64,000 nt of DNA from Kappaphycus alvarezii (lineage: Eukaryota > Rhodophyta > Florideophyceae > Gigartinales > Solieriaceae): assembly GCA_002205965.3 (NCBI GenBank), contig NADL03000614.1, positions 930,001 to 994,000 on the forward strand, written 5' to 3'. How positions within the stretch are numbered: the first letter of the stretch is position 1; the number at the start of each line of letters is the position of its first letter. Shown here piece after piece: positions 31,876-44,290 of this stretch. A program made the translations under genes and the position numbers. Under the pieces are notes generated by a model. That model was not told the origin of the DNA, did not search any database, and was given only the letters and a program-made list of their open reading frames with translations.

Positions 31876-33290
31876 GGTGGTAAATCTTTATGGGTTGTAC
31901 AATGTCGCACAGAGGCGTGCGGAGGGTATTCATAAATTAACTACGGATGCGGGCGGCGGGTAGAAACTTGTCGTGCCTGCATTATTTGGAGACTAAATGC
32001 AAAACGGGTAACGAAGTCGCGGAGCTCCTGTTGAGGGGAGGAACCGCGACGGGAAGCAGCGAAGGAAGCAAGGCGGCGGAAAAAACCCTTGCCGTCGCCG
32101 CCCAAGGCGCCACAGATATCAATCCCGACGGGGGAGAGGAGGATATCGTTTTGGTTACAGTAAGTGCCGTAATGACGATATTTCTCGCGCTCTGCGAGTG
32201 TTGCGGCAGCGCCTGCTGTAACCGTACTTGGCGAAATGTGGGGCATTTCGCCAAGTACGGTTACAGCGTGCGGAGGGGTGGGCAACAGTAACGTCGACGG
32301 CGATATCGGTACTGTGAAGCCCGTATGCAGCGGGTATGTAAATGTCCATTCGTAGCGCGGGGGACTCCGAATCCCCAGATGAGTTGGGAACCTGGTAGAG
32401 GAGCGGATGTTCGACGAAGGCGACGATCCCAACTTCCTTGCAGTAGCGGGCAAGAACGTTGCGGAGGATGTGATGACGACAAGGCATTCCGTCTTCGTAT
32501 TTGCAGGTCAACGCGTGTTGACCACTTGGATCTAAGACGGGTGCGATGTCGGCCGAGCGCCGGGAGCAGACCGGACAGCGAGTAGATCCAGGGAATAGCG
32601 CGATGCAGAGACGTAGAGCCAGAGCGACTTTCCACGTAGAAGAGGACATGTACGTACCCCGGTGGGGGTGAGGAAGCGAAGAGAAAACAGACGAGGCGGA
32701 GGATGTGCGCACGGAGAGGAGCCGTGCTCGATCGTAGGCTGCCGCGGACGAGAACAACATATCGGACTTCGATAGAATGAGTTCAGTTGTGATCGCAAAC
32801 TGGAGCCTACCGCCGGGGACCGGCGATGAACAACGCTCGAAAAGAGCCGTAGCTGAAAGCGACGAAGACAGCTGCGTGTGGCGGGAGGATAAGAGCGAGA
32901 TGGCGGACCGAGGGATCTCTTCCAAGTGGCGGTCCTGGGAAAGAGTGAGCAGGTCGGAGATAAGTCCAAAAGAATCAATTACAGATGCTGCGTAAGCAGC
33001 CTCGGTAATCTCTGAAGTTTGCAGGAGACCTAGACCGCCCATGGAGAAGGGGAGAGAGGCTTGGAGCCAGGCTTGCTCTGGACAGGGCAGCTGCTATTGG
33101 TAGAACGCTTCCCTGTGCTTCTGATCGAAGCTAGCGGCGAGTACCGCAGATTGAGTGTGTATTGTTGACAGCGAGATTAACTTTCTCACGGATATGATCA
33201 TACTGCAGCAAGCGAATCTCGAATAATTTGCGGTGTCGCAAGCAGTTTCTTTCTCTAAGCTTTTTTTGCTTTCAAGAATCGTCAATACAT
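31876..33290 (-). pseudogene. LINE-B copy, minus strand
   Basis: Nearly the same sequence as 12,376-13,743 in reverse. It has the thumb motif LPFSMGGLGLL, the Cys/His cluster (CPVCSRRSADIAPV), the nuclease-like end and the same 3' UTR ending GTACGACA...AAGATTTACCACC at about 31,876. It extends further 5' than the other copy, to about 33,290 (CSMIISVRKLISL). It carries an inverted duplication at 32,215-32,267 that disrupts the frame. Confidence 0.7.
32215..32267. repeat. Perfect 24-bp inverted repeat inside LINE-B
   Basis: Arms 32,215-32,238 and 32,244-32,267 are exact reverse complements around a 5-nt loop (TGGGG). The arm sequence occurs only once in the sister copy near 13,375-13,400, so this is a new inverted duplication. 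Confidence 0.85.
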
Positions 33291-33375
33291 GTACTGTCCT
33301 GTGAAGTTATACTCCTCAAACGACTACCATCTTTGCTCACGGTTTAGATGCTCAATGCGATCTACAGAAGTGTGA

Positions 33376-33417
33376 AGGGGAAAGATTTGGGTGCTTTATT
33401 CTTGGAAGATATATCCA
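33376..33417 (-). repeat. LINE-A tail, 42-bp insertion with 8-bp target duplication
   Basis: Contains only the terminal part of LINE-A in reverse. It is flanked by AAGTGTGA at 33,368-33,375 and again at 33,418-33,425. Confidence 0.75.
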
Positions 33418-33775
33418 AAGTGTGAGTGAATGTTCATTTTGAATATCATGTGTCAAATGTATCCAGTGAACCATGAGCGGTTTCTCAACAGTTAGACTTT
33501 CAAGAAAATGAAGCTCGCAAGTTAGGTTTAGAACAGTGGGGAAACTGCGTTGCTTTACTGATTAGAAATGTAGAGCGGCTACCGTATTTCCCGTGACGGG
33601 ACGGGAGGGTACAGAACTGTTAGAAAATACCGGGGGAAAGCCGACAAGTACCTTTCAAAGTAATCGATCGGGTCCTTTATTTGAAAGGTGAGGTTCGGCT
33701 ATCCCGCGGTGCACGCTAAACGTGTTCATGATAATGGCTAGTGCCACTCGTGCGCCTAAAGGGCTGCGTTTCCCG

Positions 33776-33905
33776 TTTTGCATTTAGCCTCCAAATAATG
33801 CAGGCGCGACAGGTTTCTACCCGCCGCCCGCATCCGTAGTTAATTTACGCATACCCTCCGCACGCCTCTGTGCGACATTGTACGACAAATAAAGATCTAC
33901 CTCCA
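33776..33905 (+). repeat. LINE-B 3' end
   Basis: Starts in the coding end (GCGACAGGTTTCTACCCGCC), passes the hairpin CCGCACGCCTCTGTGCGA and ends AATAAAGATCTACC, as at 13,610-13,741. Strongly 5'-truncated. Confidence 0.7.
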
Positions 33906-33984
33906 AAGGGCTGGCCCAAAGCCTGTCAAATATTAACGAACCAAAAAAAGTTGTCACCCAGTGGTCAACACACTTTTTTAGTTA

Positions 33985-34495
33985 CATGGAATATCCTTAT
34001 CCCTTGCCCCGACCCTCCAACTCCCGCCGCCGCCTCGACATCTACATCGATGATGTCCAGTTCTCTCCTGTCCCGCAGGGCTACGACGTCACTGTCATCA
34101 GCCCCCACTCCGCTCCATACGCCCAACAGCGGATTCACACGCCCCTCGCTGCCCTTACTGCATCTGAGCGCGCGAAATCTCTCCGCTATGGCCACCTCTG
34201 CGCCGAACTACGTATCGACTTCCACCCGATGGCTTTCGATATATACGGGTCTGCCGGTCCCGGTGCCGAACGAGGTCTGTCCAGATTTGCTGAGTACATC
34301 GCACTACGTAAAGGCAGTAGTCCTGCCTTCGAGCGCGATCGCTTGTTCACGATTATCAGTTCGCTCGTACAACAACGAACTTCTGTCGCGATCAATCGAC
34401 GACTATTCGACCGTTCCTGGCTCGGATAGATTTTTCCCCTTTTGAGGGCCGCTAGCCCCCCCTTTTCTGCTTGGTAAAGTCTTCTTCTTCTTATC
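33985..34495 (+). pseudogene. LINE-C: C-terminal fragment of a third LINE related to LINE-B
   Basis: One open frame (33,986-34,429) gives SRRRLDIYIDDVQFSP, GYDVTVISPHSAPYA, ASERAKSLRYGHLCAEL, HPMAFDIYGSAGPGA, FAEYIALRKGSSPAFERD. The order parallels LINE-B (MDIYIPAAY, VDVTVAHPSA, LAEREKHRHYGTYC, VGIDIYGALGDD, FAASRRGSSPQQ) at moderate identity. It is a distinct lineage with the same endonuclease-like C-terminus. The 3' end is followed by CTTCTTCTTCTT. Confidence 0.6.
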
Positions 34496-34764
34496 TACCT
34501 ACAGATATATCGCAATACTGTGGTTCAGACTGTCAAAATGTTTAAAATTTTTCGTAGAACTGGATTTTCAGCTCCTCAATTGATTCCACTCAGTGATCAC
34601 AACTTTCAGCAGGTTTCCAATAATTCAATCATGCAAGCATGACATTATAATTAAGGTGATCGATTTGGTTCTTTAATATTTGACAGGTGCGGTTCGGCTA
34701 TCAATTAAGTAGCCATTTGATTCATTAGTAAAGACAAGTGCTCAGTACATAGAATTGTTATTAA

Positions 34765-34823
34765 GGGGGGTAACGTTTGGGTGTTTTACTCTTGGAAGAT
34801 AAATCCGTTCTATCTTATCGGAT
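34765..34823 (-). repeat. LINE-A tail, 59-bp insertion with 8-bp target duplication
   Basis: Reverse-oriented tail flanked by GTTATTAA at 34,757-34,764 and 34,824-34,831. Confidence 0.75.
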
Positions 34824-35094
34824 GTTATTAAAGTGCTCATCATTTCACCGAGAGTCTGAAGGTAACGGAGTCTTCCAGCTAGCAGGGTCGTTGAGGAAGG
34901 TGATGGCGATTAACGGATACATAAGCGTAGTGGTGAACAAGACAGAGAAGACCGGCAAGGAGCTTTCCTCACTCAGAAAGTTTGTCCTTAGAGCGAAGAT
35001 GGACCTCCATTGGAAACAGCCGTCAGTATCTCGAAGCCATAATACCCAAACATTTCCGAAATTTTAAGAATTGGCAGACATACAGTTTTTGGCG

Positions 35095-35980
35095 CGGAGA
35101 AATCTACATTTTATAGGACACCTGTTAAGCGAGAAACTGGAGGTTCTATCTTTACGCACAACCCCCCCGGTTACGTTCCCCTTTTCACTTTCATTTCCTT
35201 TGTTTATGTTCTTTTCATTTGTGTCTCTCTCCACCTTTTTTCTTTCACGCGACGAAATTCACATTCCTTTATACTCTTTTCTTTATATTGTTTCTCTTTT
35301 TATGTGCGAATATTTTCTCCTTTGACAGCAATTCTTTTAGTCTTCTCCATTCACTTGATCTTCCAAACCATGGGATAGATCGGATATACCTTCCAAGAGT
35401 AAAACACCCAAACGTTTCCCCTTGATCTTCCTGGTCCCTAAAAATTTTTCATAATCAATAATTCTACAACAACAAGTGTAATGCGTTCAGTATCTACTGT
35501 GGACTGCGCTCGTCCTAACTATACGGTTAAGATCTAACCGGATGTACTTCGTCGTCCATTCTACATGTGATTTTCGCCATAAATCATCCTTTTATAGGCG
35601 GTTTTCACCAATTTCCATTACAAGACTAACTTACTCTTAGTTTTTTAGTTTAGCGGTTCTGTCAGTTCGAACCTTTCGGTGCTTTCTAAACACGTCAGGC
35701 GCCGCCTAACATTTACCACGCCCCTGAAACAACAACAACTTGACAAGTCACACCCACACCTTGGCAACCATCATATTTGGAGTACCATTTTCACCCTCCA
35801 TGTCCAAATTTCGTCATCTTCGCCTCATCACCGTCTGCTCTTTATTTACTTCGGGCCCAGCTGACCTATTGGAATACATCCGTCTCCAAAAAAGGAAAAG
35901 CGTGACGGAGCTCGTTGCTCGTAATCTGGTAAATATCAAAGCACAGAAATCAATAGGGGGACTTGGAGGAGGGAAATTGT
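35095..35980 (+). repeat. Dispersed repeat family R1, copy B
   Basis: Plus-strand relative of 25,790-26,500 and of the reverse of 28,650-29,340. Shared blocks include TTCACGCGACGAAATTCACATT and GATTTTCGCCATAAATCATCC. It carries a LINE-A tail insertion at 35,365-35,421. The end encodes LLEYIRLQKRKSVTELVARN and IKAQKSIGGLGGG before a stop. Confidence 0.5.
35365..35421 (+). repeat. LINE-A tail, 57-bp insertion with 10-bp target duplication
   Basis: Almost identical to 3,898-3,954 and flanked by TTGATCTTCC at 35,355-35,364 and 35,422-35,431. This is the clearest case of a complete mini-insertion. Confidence 0.85.
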
Positions 35981-35989
35981 AAAATAATA

Positions 35990-37030
35990 TATGCGGCACG
36001 CAAACTTGTCCGGAAGATTGCAGAAGAAAAGATGTCCGAAGGAGAAGAATACACGCATCAAAAAGAATTAATCGTCGTTCGACAAGTTATTTCCGTGCAG
36101 GGAACGCAACCGTAGACAAATACTCACTGTGAAATAGAAAAAATGACTTGTTTGCCGTTGTCGTCGTCTGTAAGGTTGTAAAGCAAGGTAAAATATCCTT
36201 TTCTAGCGACAATTTGTTGTCAATAGTTTTTCAGTAGAGTTATAGATACGAGGGCGGGAGCTTCCTTAGTTGAGGTTCAATCCCACTTCTAGCAGTGTTT
36301 AGAACTGCCCGCGGCTCCATCGGAGAGCACCTCCGGCCCCTTTTCGGGTGTTTGGATCCTTCTGGAAAGCACCTGTGGTCTTAATTACTTCTTCATGGGG
36401 TTATTCCACCTCCTCTGCGTTCCCATTCTGTGGGGACAGAATGTATGGATTCAATAACGGGTAGGGGACTAACCTATACTCCACGTCTGGATCCAGATCA
36501 TAGCCCCAAATTTCAACGTGTAAATAGGATTATAGAAACCGAAAGTCGTTTCGAACTACGTTGAAGTATGTATGCGACAGTTTACCAGGCGAAACTGTCC
36601 TGTACCGTCCGACAACATGGAGTTATATGGCTTCTATAAATACTGGCACCGCGTCGGTGAAATTTCCTTTCTGACAAAAAAAATACCCTCAACAATAAAC
36701 TTTGGTCGTTTACAGAGAGAAACGGACCACTAAGAGCCCTGGAAATTAGTGCTATGTTGATGAGTCAGTGTAGAATAACTCGAGTTTCAGCATCTTCTCC
36801 CGCCCATAAACCAATCCACTCCTCTGCTCGCTTGCCGCCAATTCTGGGCGTCTTTTATTTATGCAATAGCACATTACTTGGCACATTGTAGGTTCCACTC
36901 AAGCAGAGGTATTCGGTTCTCTCATGATAAGATATAAGGTGTCGTGCATTAATAGCCTTCCTTTACCTCTTTCCAGAACTTGAGAAGAGCACTTAATATT
37001 AGTGCATTGATTTTGTTATAACGCACAAAT
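35990..37030. other. No gene recognised
   Basis: Mixed-composition spacer with no open frame of note and no recognised repeat. Confidence 0.4.
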
Positions 37031-40000
37031 CAGAATAAGTTTTACGTACCGCAGGCTACTTCAGAGTCTGTTGTAAAAATATTACCATGAATGACCAAAA
37101 CCTTCGACCAGACAGCAAATGTACGCTGTATTTCGGGGTAATCCTTTTTTGGTTTCCCTGTTTGTTCCGGTTGCACCTCCAGTTTTCAGAGGCTAGAGTT
37201 TCCATCTCTCTTCCCTTAGATTCCATATTAGTACAGTCAAATACTCTTGCACCATTCTATGGGCCTTTGAATAAATTAGCTCGAACGGAGAGGGCCCATC
37301 GATGCCTCTTCTGTACCTGTAGCTTTACAGAACCTTTGTAACAGGGTTTTCCTACGCCATTTCGTTTCCCGATATGAACTTAATATGACCCTTTCAACTG
37401 ATCTGACCATCCTCTCTGCCGTCCCGTTAGACATAGGAGAATAGGCTAGAACCGTCTTGCACTTAATTCTGTTTTCTCTCATGAAATTGGCAGAAGATGT
37501 AGCCGTAAAGCAAAGTCTGTTATCCTAGATGATTTTTCCAGGCAGGCCCAAATGACCGATTACTTCCTTTCATATAGATTAATCGACTAACTCGACATTG
37601 GCTTCCTTAACGAGTACTGCAGATGGCCATCCTGATACGTTTTCAACTCCTATGAGAAGATATTTGATCTCAGAAAGTTTTTTTTGAAGGTGCCGGTGAA
37701 ATCAAGTGAGAATGTCTCAAATAGCCCTGTAATAGGACTACTGAGAGCAGATTCTTATTTTTGAACTGAAGTGAACTTTTGAAAACCATCGCAACTTTTC
37801 ACAAAGTTATAGATTTCTCTGTGCTCTTCCTGCTACCAAAATGTTTCCTTGATGAATTTTATAGTTACGCTAAGGCTCCAATGGCTCATCATGGAAGAAT
37901 CTTGGAATCTTGCTTCTTTTTTCAATAGGATAAGCTAGCCGGGGACCTGCTTTTTCAACCGAAATAGCTTTCCTTCCTATAGAGAAAATACTTTTAGGTT
38001 TCGTCCCCCCCAGTCCTTTTGTTCCACAAAAACATTCTTGAACTCCAGCCCAGTCAGAAATCGAAATTTTGATTTTAATTTGGCTTCGAATTCAGCCGGT
38101 CCAGCCATATAAAGGACGAATACATCGGCGCTATTTTATTCCGCTTCTTAGGTTTTTCCTTTGGATCCTTGAATCTGGAAAGAAATTATGCTGGGTGGGT
38201 GACCCTTCCCGGCTGCTAAATTATTTCGAGTCTGTATTCTGCGAATAAGTCGAGCCATCGCGCCAAGCGTTTGTGATCATATTTCTTCTGGAACGCAGTC
38301 TTGAGGGCCTGGTGATCTGTAATCAACCAATTTTTTCCTAGTGAGAGGAGGTACTGTATTCACGTAATTTTTTTTAGCGCAAACACGACAGCCAGGGCCA
38401 CCTTTTTTTGCAGAAGGTTTACCTCCTTTCAGCATCATTCACTGTATGAATCGCGAGCTGTACTGGGTTTGATTTGAACATCTTCATCTCTTTGTGACAA
38501 CATGGCGCCGGTTGATGCTTCGAAGCGTAATTTTCGACGATGAACGGTTTTGCGAAGGCAGGATATCTACGTGCAGATGGGTCATAAACTTTCCCGTTTT
38601 AGATCGATGAAAGCATTTCCCATTTCTCGGCCCCAATTAAACTTTCCGTGCTTTGACGTTACTTTTTGTATAGGGGCGGCAATCACAGAAAAACCCTGAA
38701 TAAAACGCCTATAGTACGACGCAATGCCTAAAAGCTACCCAAATCTGTTGTTGACGTCAGTCTGGGAGCGCTTTTGATTGTAGAGGTCTTTTCCGGATCA
38801 CCCTTATAACAATGCCATCCACAACATGAACAAGTATTCTGACATAATGTTGTGCGAAGAAGCACTTTCTTAGTTTGATTCTCAAATAATACAGTGAGAT
38901 CCTTTTCATCATTATCGTAATGCTTTCCAGGTTGGAATCCAAGGTGTCCTAGAATATCAGCACGTCTATATACACTCTTACAAAAGAGAGCACCTTCAAT
39001 ACTTCATTCATTGCTCTTTGAAAGGTTGCTGCTGTGTTCATAAGACTGAAGGGCATCATGTCGAATCTAAATGTCCCTAATTTGCTGATAAAGGTCGCCA
39101 TAGACTTGTATTCTTCAGAGAAGGGGATCTGGAAATATGTACACAGGAGTGTACAAATCTATATACTTAAAGTAGCGCCCATGTTTTAATTATTGTAGAA
39201 ATTCTTCCGTTTTGGGAGATGGAATCTATCTCGGATCATTCTTTGGAAGGTGAGCGACAGTCGAAACAAAACCTCTACTTACCATCTTTTTTGGAAACAA
39301 TCGCATCTGAAAAAGACCCAGATGACGAAGTCGGCTTAATAATTCCATTTTGTAACATGGAAGTGACGTTTTCTTGTATGATTACCTCTCACTATGGTGG
39401 TTGACGTATTGCCCTATGATGAACCAGGTAAGTATTAGTCAGATCGAATGAGTTCTTGACAGTTTCCTGGGCTGTTAGTTAGTCCCGTGCATTCCAAAAA
39501 TCCCTTTTTTGAGGTAATTATTGCAGCAATTTTCTCCGCTCCAGAAAGAGAATGGTGCTTCATTTTTTCATGAATGGCTTCCGACTTTGCTGATTTGCTC
39601 ATCACGTCTATATCCTTACCAACCGGTTCTATTTTGTACGTTTCCGCTGGCTGCGGGTAAAATATGCTCAACTATCACTACAGCGATTTGTTCCAAACCC
39701 TCGGTACTAAAAAATACATTGTACGCCAGAGGGAAATACTTACAGCCTTCTCCTGCTATTATGCGGTTTCCTTGATATCTCGTGTCTGATCTTCGCATAA
39801 GGCTGCGTACTCGTAAATTTTTTGGGCCGCTCGTCTTTTTGATGACTGTGCGGTAGCCGAAATATAGATCGCCGCAAACGAAGTTCATAATTTTCTCCTC
39901 GTCCGATTATGTTACTGTAGCTCTTTCTCTACCGTAGCATCGGAGCCATCTTTATCATAACTGGATGTAAATTCTTCGCTATTTGTTCCTCTCCATCTCT

Positions 40001-41260
40001 TTAAACACGTTCCTTTGTCGTGTTTGAATGGCAGCCTAACTTGTTTTCCGTCGAATTGGACTGATATAATTTAGTCGCCAGGTCGATAGAAGCTCCCAGT
40101 TGATAGATTGTTTTGCAACTTATAATTTCGTCAAAATTAAGGTCTTGCATGACGACTAAGTCCAAACGCACTTCCATTAGCGCAAGTAATACTGAAAAGT
40201 TTTCGATAATTACGATGCAGTGATACATGATCTCATCCACAAAAGTTATCCTTCTAGTGGTCGGGAGGATGTTGAGGCCCAGTTCCTCGACCAGGCCCAC
40301 CCAAATAATATTTCGGACTGCTCTGGAGTCAAATAAGGCTGTTGGATATCTTATCAGTACCTTGACAGGGACTAATTTAAGACATCTGGCGGCGGTGGTC
40401 GCCGACGTAACGGTAGAACTCTTTCCCTTGTTAGTCTTCTCGTGCCTCAAAATCGTTTCCAACTATCTCCTCGCATTCTCTATTTTTCCTCCCAGCAGCT
40501 GCCCGAAGGTCATAACGGATGCGGCCATAGCGAGCTCGTATAATAGATCTTATTTTTCGACGGATCCAAACATATCCCTAGTCGTAAACCGCGGCTTCCG
40601 CATTTTCCCGTTTTTCTTAGTCATCGTAACAAGAGGAACCTCTAGGGCTAATATGTACATTCTTTTCGTTCGAGGTAACGAGGGCTCCGGGATGTGTTCA
40701 ACCGGTTATTGCCATAACCTTTGTTTTTTCGATAGCGCATTTCCATCAGGGTGTCAATTGGTAACAATAACTTGTTCGGAATCTCGAGCGACTGAAATGG
40801 TCCCCACTTTACCAGGGCCCTTTTCTTTTCCGCTTTTTAACAGCTTCAGCTAGGGTATATATTCTATTCCCATTTCTTTTACTCCAATTTGACGCCCATT
40901 CTCCGCCCAGCAATTATTCCCATGATGCCCGTACCGACCAAAAGTTTCGCAACATGTGTTTTGGTGTGGGTTCCAAGGACACCGGCTAGCAAAATATCCC
41001 GGTTTTTGGTAACAGGAGCATACATCTACCTCCTTCGGGTTCGTCGTCTGATTCTTCCTGATCGTTACAGTGAGGATTTAAAGTTGCAAAATGATCAATT
41101 CCAAGCGTTTTTCGAAGTTGTTCTCCATTTTCTCCTCGAACGTCCTGACATCGCTCCAAACAGACTTCAATACTGCCGCACTCAAAGTTTGATCCTGTAC
41201 CACACGAAAGTCAACATGCTCAAGGAGCTTCTAGTTTTCATCTCATCCTAAATTTTCCTC
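37030..41260 (-). pseudogene. Old Ty3/gypsy remnant of the Element 1 lineage
   Basis: All domains survive in pieces on the minus strand. Integrase end (KVLVIHG near 37,060) and core (LAYSPMSNGTAERMVRSVERV, 37,380-37,460), RNase H (38,200-38,450), RT (38,700-39,230; ISLYYLRIKLRKCFFAQ), protease (40,001-40,462; TALFDSRAVRNI, where DSG has become DSR), and gag with decayed knuckles (CSCYQKPGYFASRC near 41,010, GRYGHHGNNC near 40,920). Many stops and shifts. LTRs were not located. This copy differs by substitutions throughout, unlike the young Element 1. Confidence 0.8.
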
Positions 41261-41269
41261 TTTTTCGAG

Positions 41270-44076
41270 TAAATCGTGAAAGAAGATGAAGCATAATTTA
41301 TATCTGCAAGTAATAAGAATGTATCAGTATCGTGCTCTCTAACTCTATTTAAAGTACAAAAATTTCTATTTTCTCAAGAAATGTTTTATACATGTGGCGC
41401 TTTTCCTGGAGTGAGTTCCAATGCAAAAAAATCAAGTCCATCATTTTATGTGGTCAAATAACCTTTAGAAAACTACAAATTGTCCTATCCAACAGAAACA
41501 TTAATTTGGTCCATAAAAAAACCCGAAATCAGCAACATGTCCAGCGAAAAACGCAACATAGCAAGCTCAACAGCTTTCTATTCCGAAAATGACGTATGAG
41601 GCATAAACAGACTCCATATTTCCACTAATGTTTTCAAAAAGTGATGGAAATGAATCATAACCATCTCCATCTTTTCAACTAACCTGTCACTACTCAAAAT
41701 ATGGGCTTCAATTGTGGGTTTTGAAAGCAAGAAACCTACAGGTGAACTAGAATTTATAATTAAGTTAGAATATACAATCGAGTGAGACATTAGTCTCACG
41801 TTGCATAAGGAGAAACTAGGAAAAAGAAAGCCACTTACGAATAATATATTTTATTTGTAAATAAGCATTCTACTTTTTTCTATTCTCCATATTACTAAGG
41901 AAAAATCAAGATTTTTGATCATTGCAGGAAGGTACTGTCCGCTAATCTCTTTATTCTATAACATGTACTGAAGTCCTACAGAAAGGCTGAGATTAATTCG
42001 TTAATCTTCCTGGCTCTAAAATATTCAACGAGGTTGTTTTTTTTGTGTATTCAAGACAAATTACGATATAGCACCTTTTGGGATCCCTTGGAATATCCCC
42101 TCATGTAAATAACGCCTAAGAAAACACTACATTACGAACGCCTCGGTCATAAAGCTGGTTATACATATTTACTCATAACAAAATAACTTGGGATGCATTA
42201 CTCTAACAATTATCCAATCGAAAAGAAAAAAAGATCAGTTTATCAAAAAATTTTGAAAATATATTATTATTTCGTTTTATTGAATAATAAAATTGAGCCC
42301 GTAAAATTACGGTTTTAATGAAATATGAGATGTTATGAATATAAAAAATCCACAAAAAACTACTGGTGCCATATTGCTCCATATTGCTCCTCGCCAAATC
42401 AAGTCTCTCGCTGTATCATCACCCGGAAGAAGAAAAGATAAGACACAAAATTCTAAATTAGGAAACAGTGATATATTAAACGCTATGTTTTCGAAATAGA
42501 TCGGTCCTGTTAACCTTTTATTATATTTCAAATAAATATTTGACTTCAGATTCAATCAGATAATTTACCTCCCTAAAAACTCTATAATTTATTAACCCAT
42601 AGAATCACTTTAAATCTTTCGCAACATGCATAAAGTGAACTTATTCAAACCCCGATGAAAGTAGCTCCCTCTAGTCATATCAAATAGATATTATCTTAGA
42701 AAGTAAGGCGGTTATTTCTCATTTTCATCTTAACTTTGAATAGCCCATTGCAAGAAAACTACTTTAAATTAAATAATATAAAAATGTAGCCAAAAGAATG
42801 ATACGGAAACGAATTTTCAAACAGTAAGGAGTAGTAAAAGATACTTCACTTTAAACTTATAACTTTGTAGGCTCTCTTCTCTTAAAAAATAGAGAAAATA
42901 TGCATTAAATAAGGCTCCGATACAGATTGGGTGTGAGGTCTCTAATATCTGTGACTCAGCCAATCTCAGTTCCAGTCTGAAATCGCGAAATTTTCATGGT
43001 GCCTCCGTAATAATAAACGCGAAGACCCAGTAGCACCAGACTTTCTCAATAATACTGCGTTTGGGGACTTATTCATTCATAGAATAATACAAACTCGGCG
43101 TTAGTACAAAACATACGCTTTTTCTAGGTTTTTTTTGATGTTATACCGGCCCCTTTGGAAGTTTTAATCTTATTTTTGCCAAAAAAACTCAGAATTTCAG
43201 AGTAGCAAACCAACCTCCAGAGTTGTCGAATACTTTTTAAGTCTTCTTTCCCATATATGAAAACTAATAGTAGCTTTCGGTCGATTCTAATTGCTGTACG
43301 CCTTTGCACTGCTATTTTTGCTCTATTCAGAGTTACAGCGATTTTCTACAGTACTATCTGTAATATCGAGGAGCCGAATCCGAAACGGAGGTATCAGTAT
43401 CCAATTATTTCTTTTTTCGCGCTTCTTTCCAGGTTTCTTTATTAAGTAATTCAATCCCTCTCTATCTAGTGTACGCGAACGCACCTTCAGAAACTGGTGC
43501 CGGGTGTTTGTTAGACTTCAACTATGTATGAACTTAGTACCAACCCTTACAACACCCGCTAGCAGATATTAAACCCTAATTTCCCCCTACGTTTGAACTG
43601 AAGTAAGCTCCTTTTGTTTTCTCTGAATTTCAAATATTAAAAGTTTACCAATTTCTTAATAGATTTTTTGAAAGGAGATTTTTGAATATACCTTTTAATT
43701 GCTTCTACAATAAGTGATATTGATGGAACAGATAATTAATGGAACAGATATCCGACTTTATTATCCGGCTCTCGTATTCGAAGCTTTATTCACATAAAGT
43801 ATGTAATGCCAGCTAACGGTATGCACTGGGGTTAAGAATTTGCGCGATCAGTAGCTTTTTGTAATGATCCGTAGTATTCCAAAGATTTTACCAATCATCG
43901 TACATTAAATTATAGGCCCAATCAATAATTAGCACCAGGTGAAACATTCGTTCCGAACTGAGGCTACTGAATCGCATATTGGTGGCGTTCTTTGAAGAAT
44001 ATCACGAAACAAAGTTTAACTCCTTAGTCTTTCAAGGCATGAGGTTATTACTCAGAAATTGAAACAGTTCAGTATG
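41270..44076. other. AT-rich desert, no gene recognised
   Basis: About 2.8 kb with only short frames (below 85 codons) on either strand and long A/T runs. No tRNA, repeat or known element was recognised. Confidence 0.5.
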
Positions 44077-44080
44077 TTAT

Positions 44081-44250
44081 GCCCGTACTAGATTCGTGAC
44101 GTTTTTTGTCACTTATTTCTTGCATGAATCTGCGTGGATCTACGCGATTCACGCAGAAGTTTGTGCACTCTGTGAAGGTCTAGCGTGAACATCACTCCAG
44201 ACATCACGCTGTTCTCGCATCGCTAAAAGTTGTGCACGCACCAGTACCCT
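44081..44250 (+). repeat. Left terminal inverted repeat
   Basis: Pairs with 47,712-47,879 over most of its length with small gaps. It contains several TTCACGC/GCGTGAA-type words. Confidence 0.7.
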
Positions 44251-44290
44251 AACCTCAGACTAAACTTGATTCTCGTCCCATCTTTTTGCT

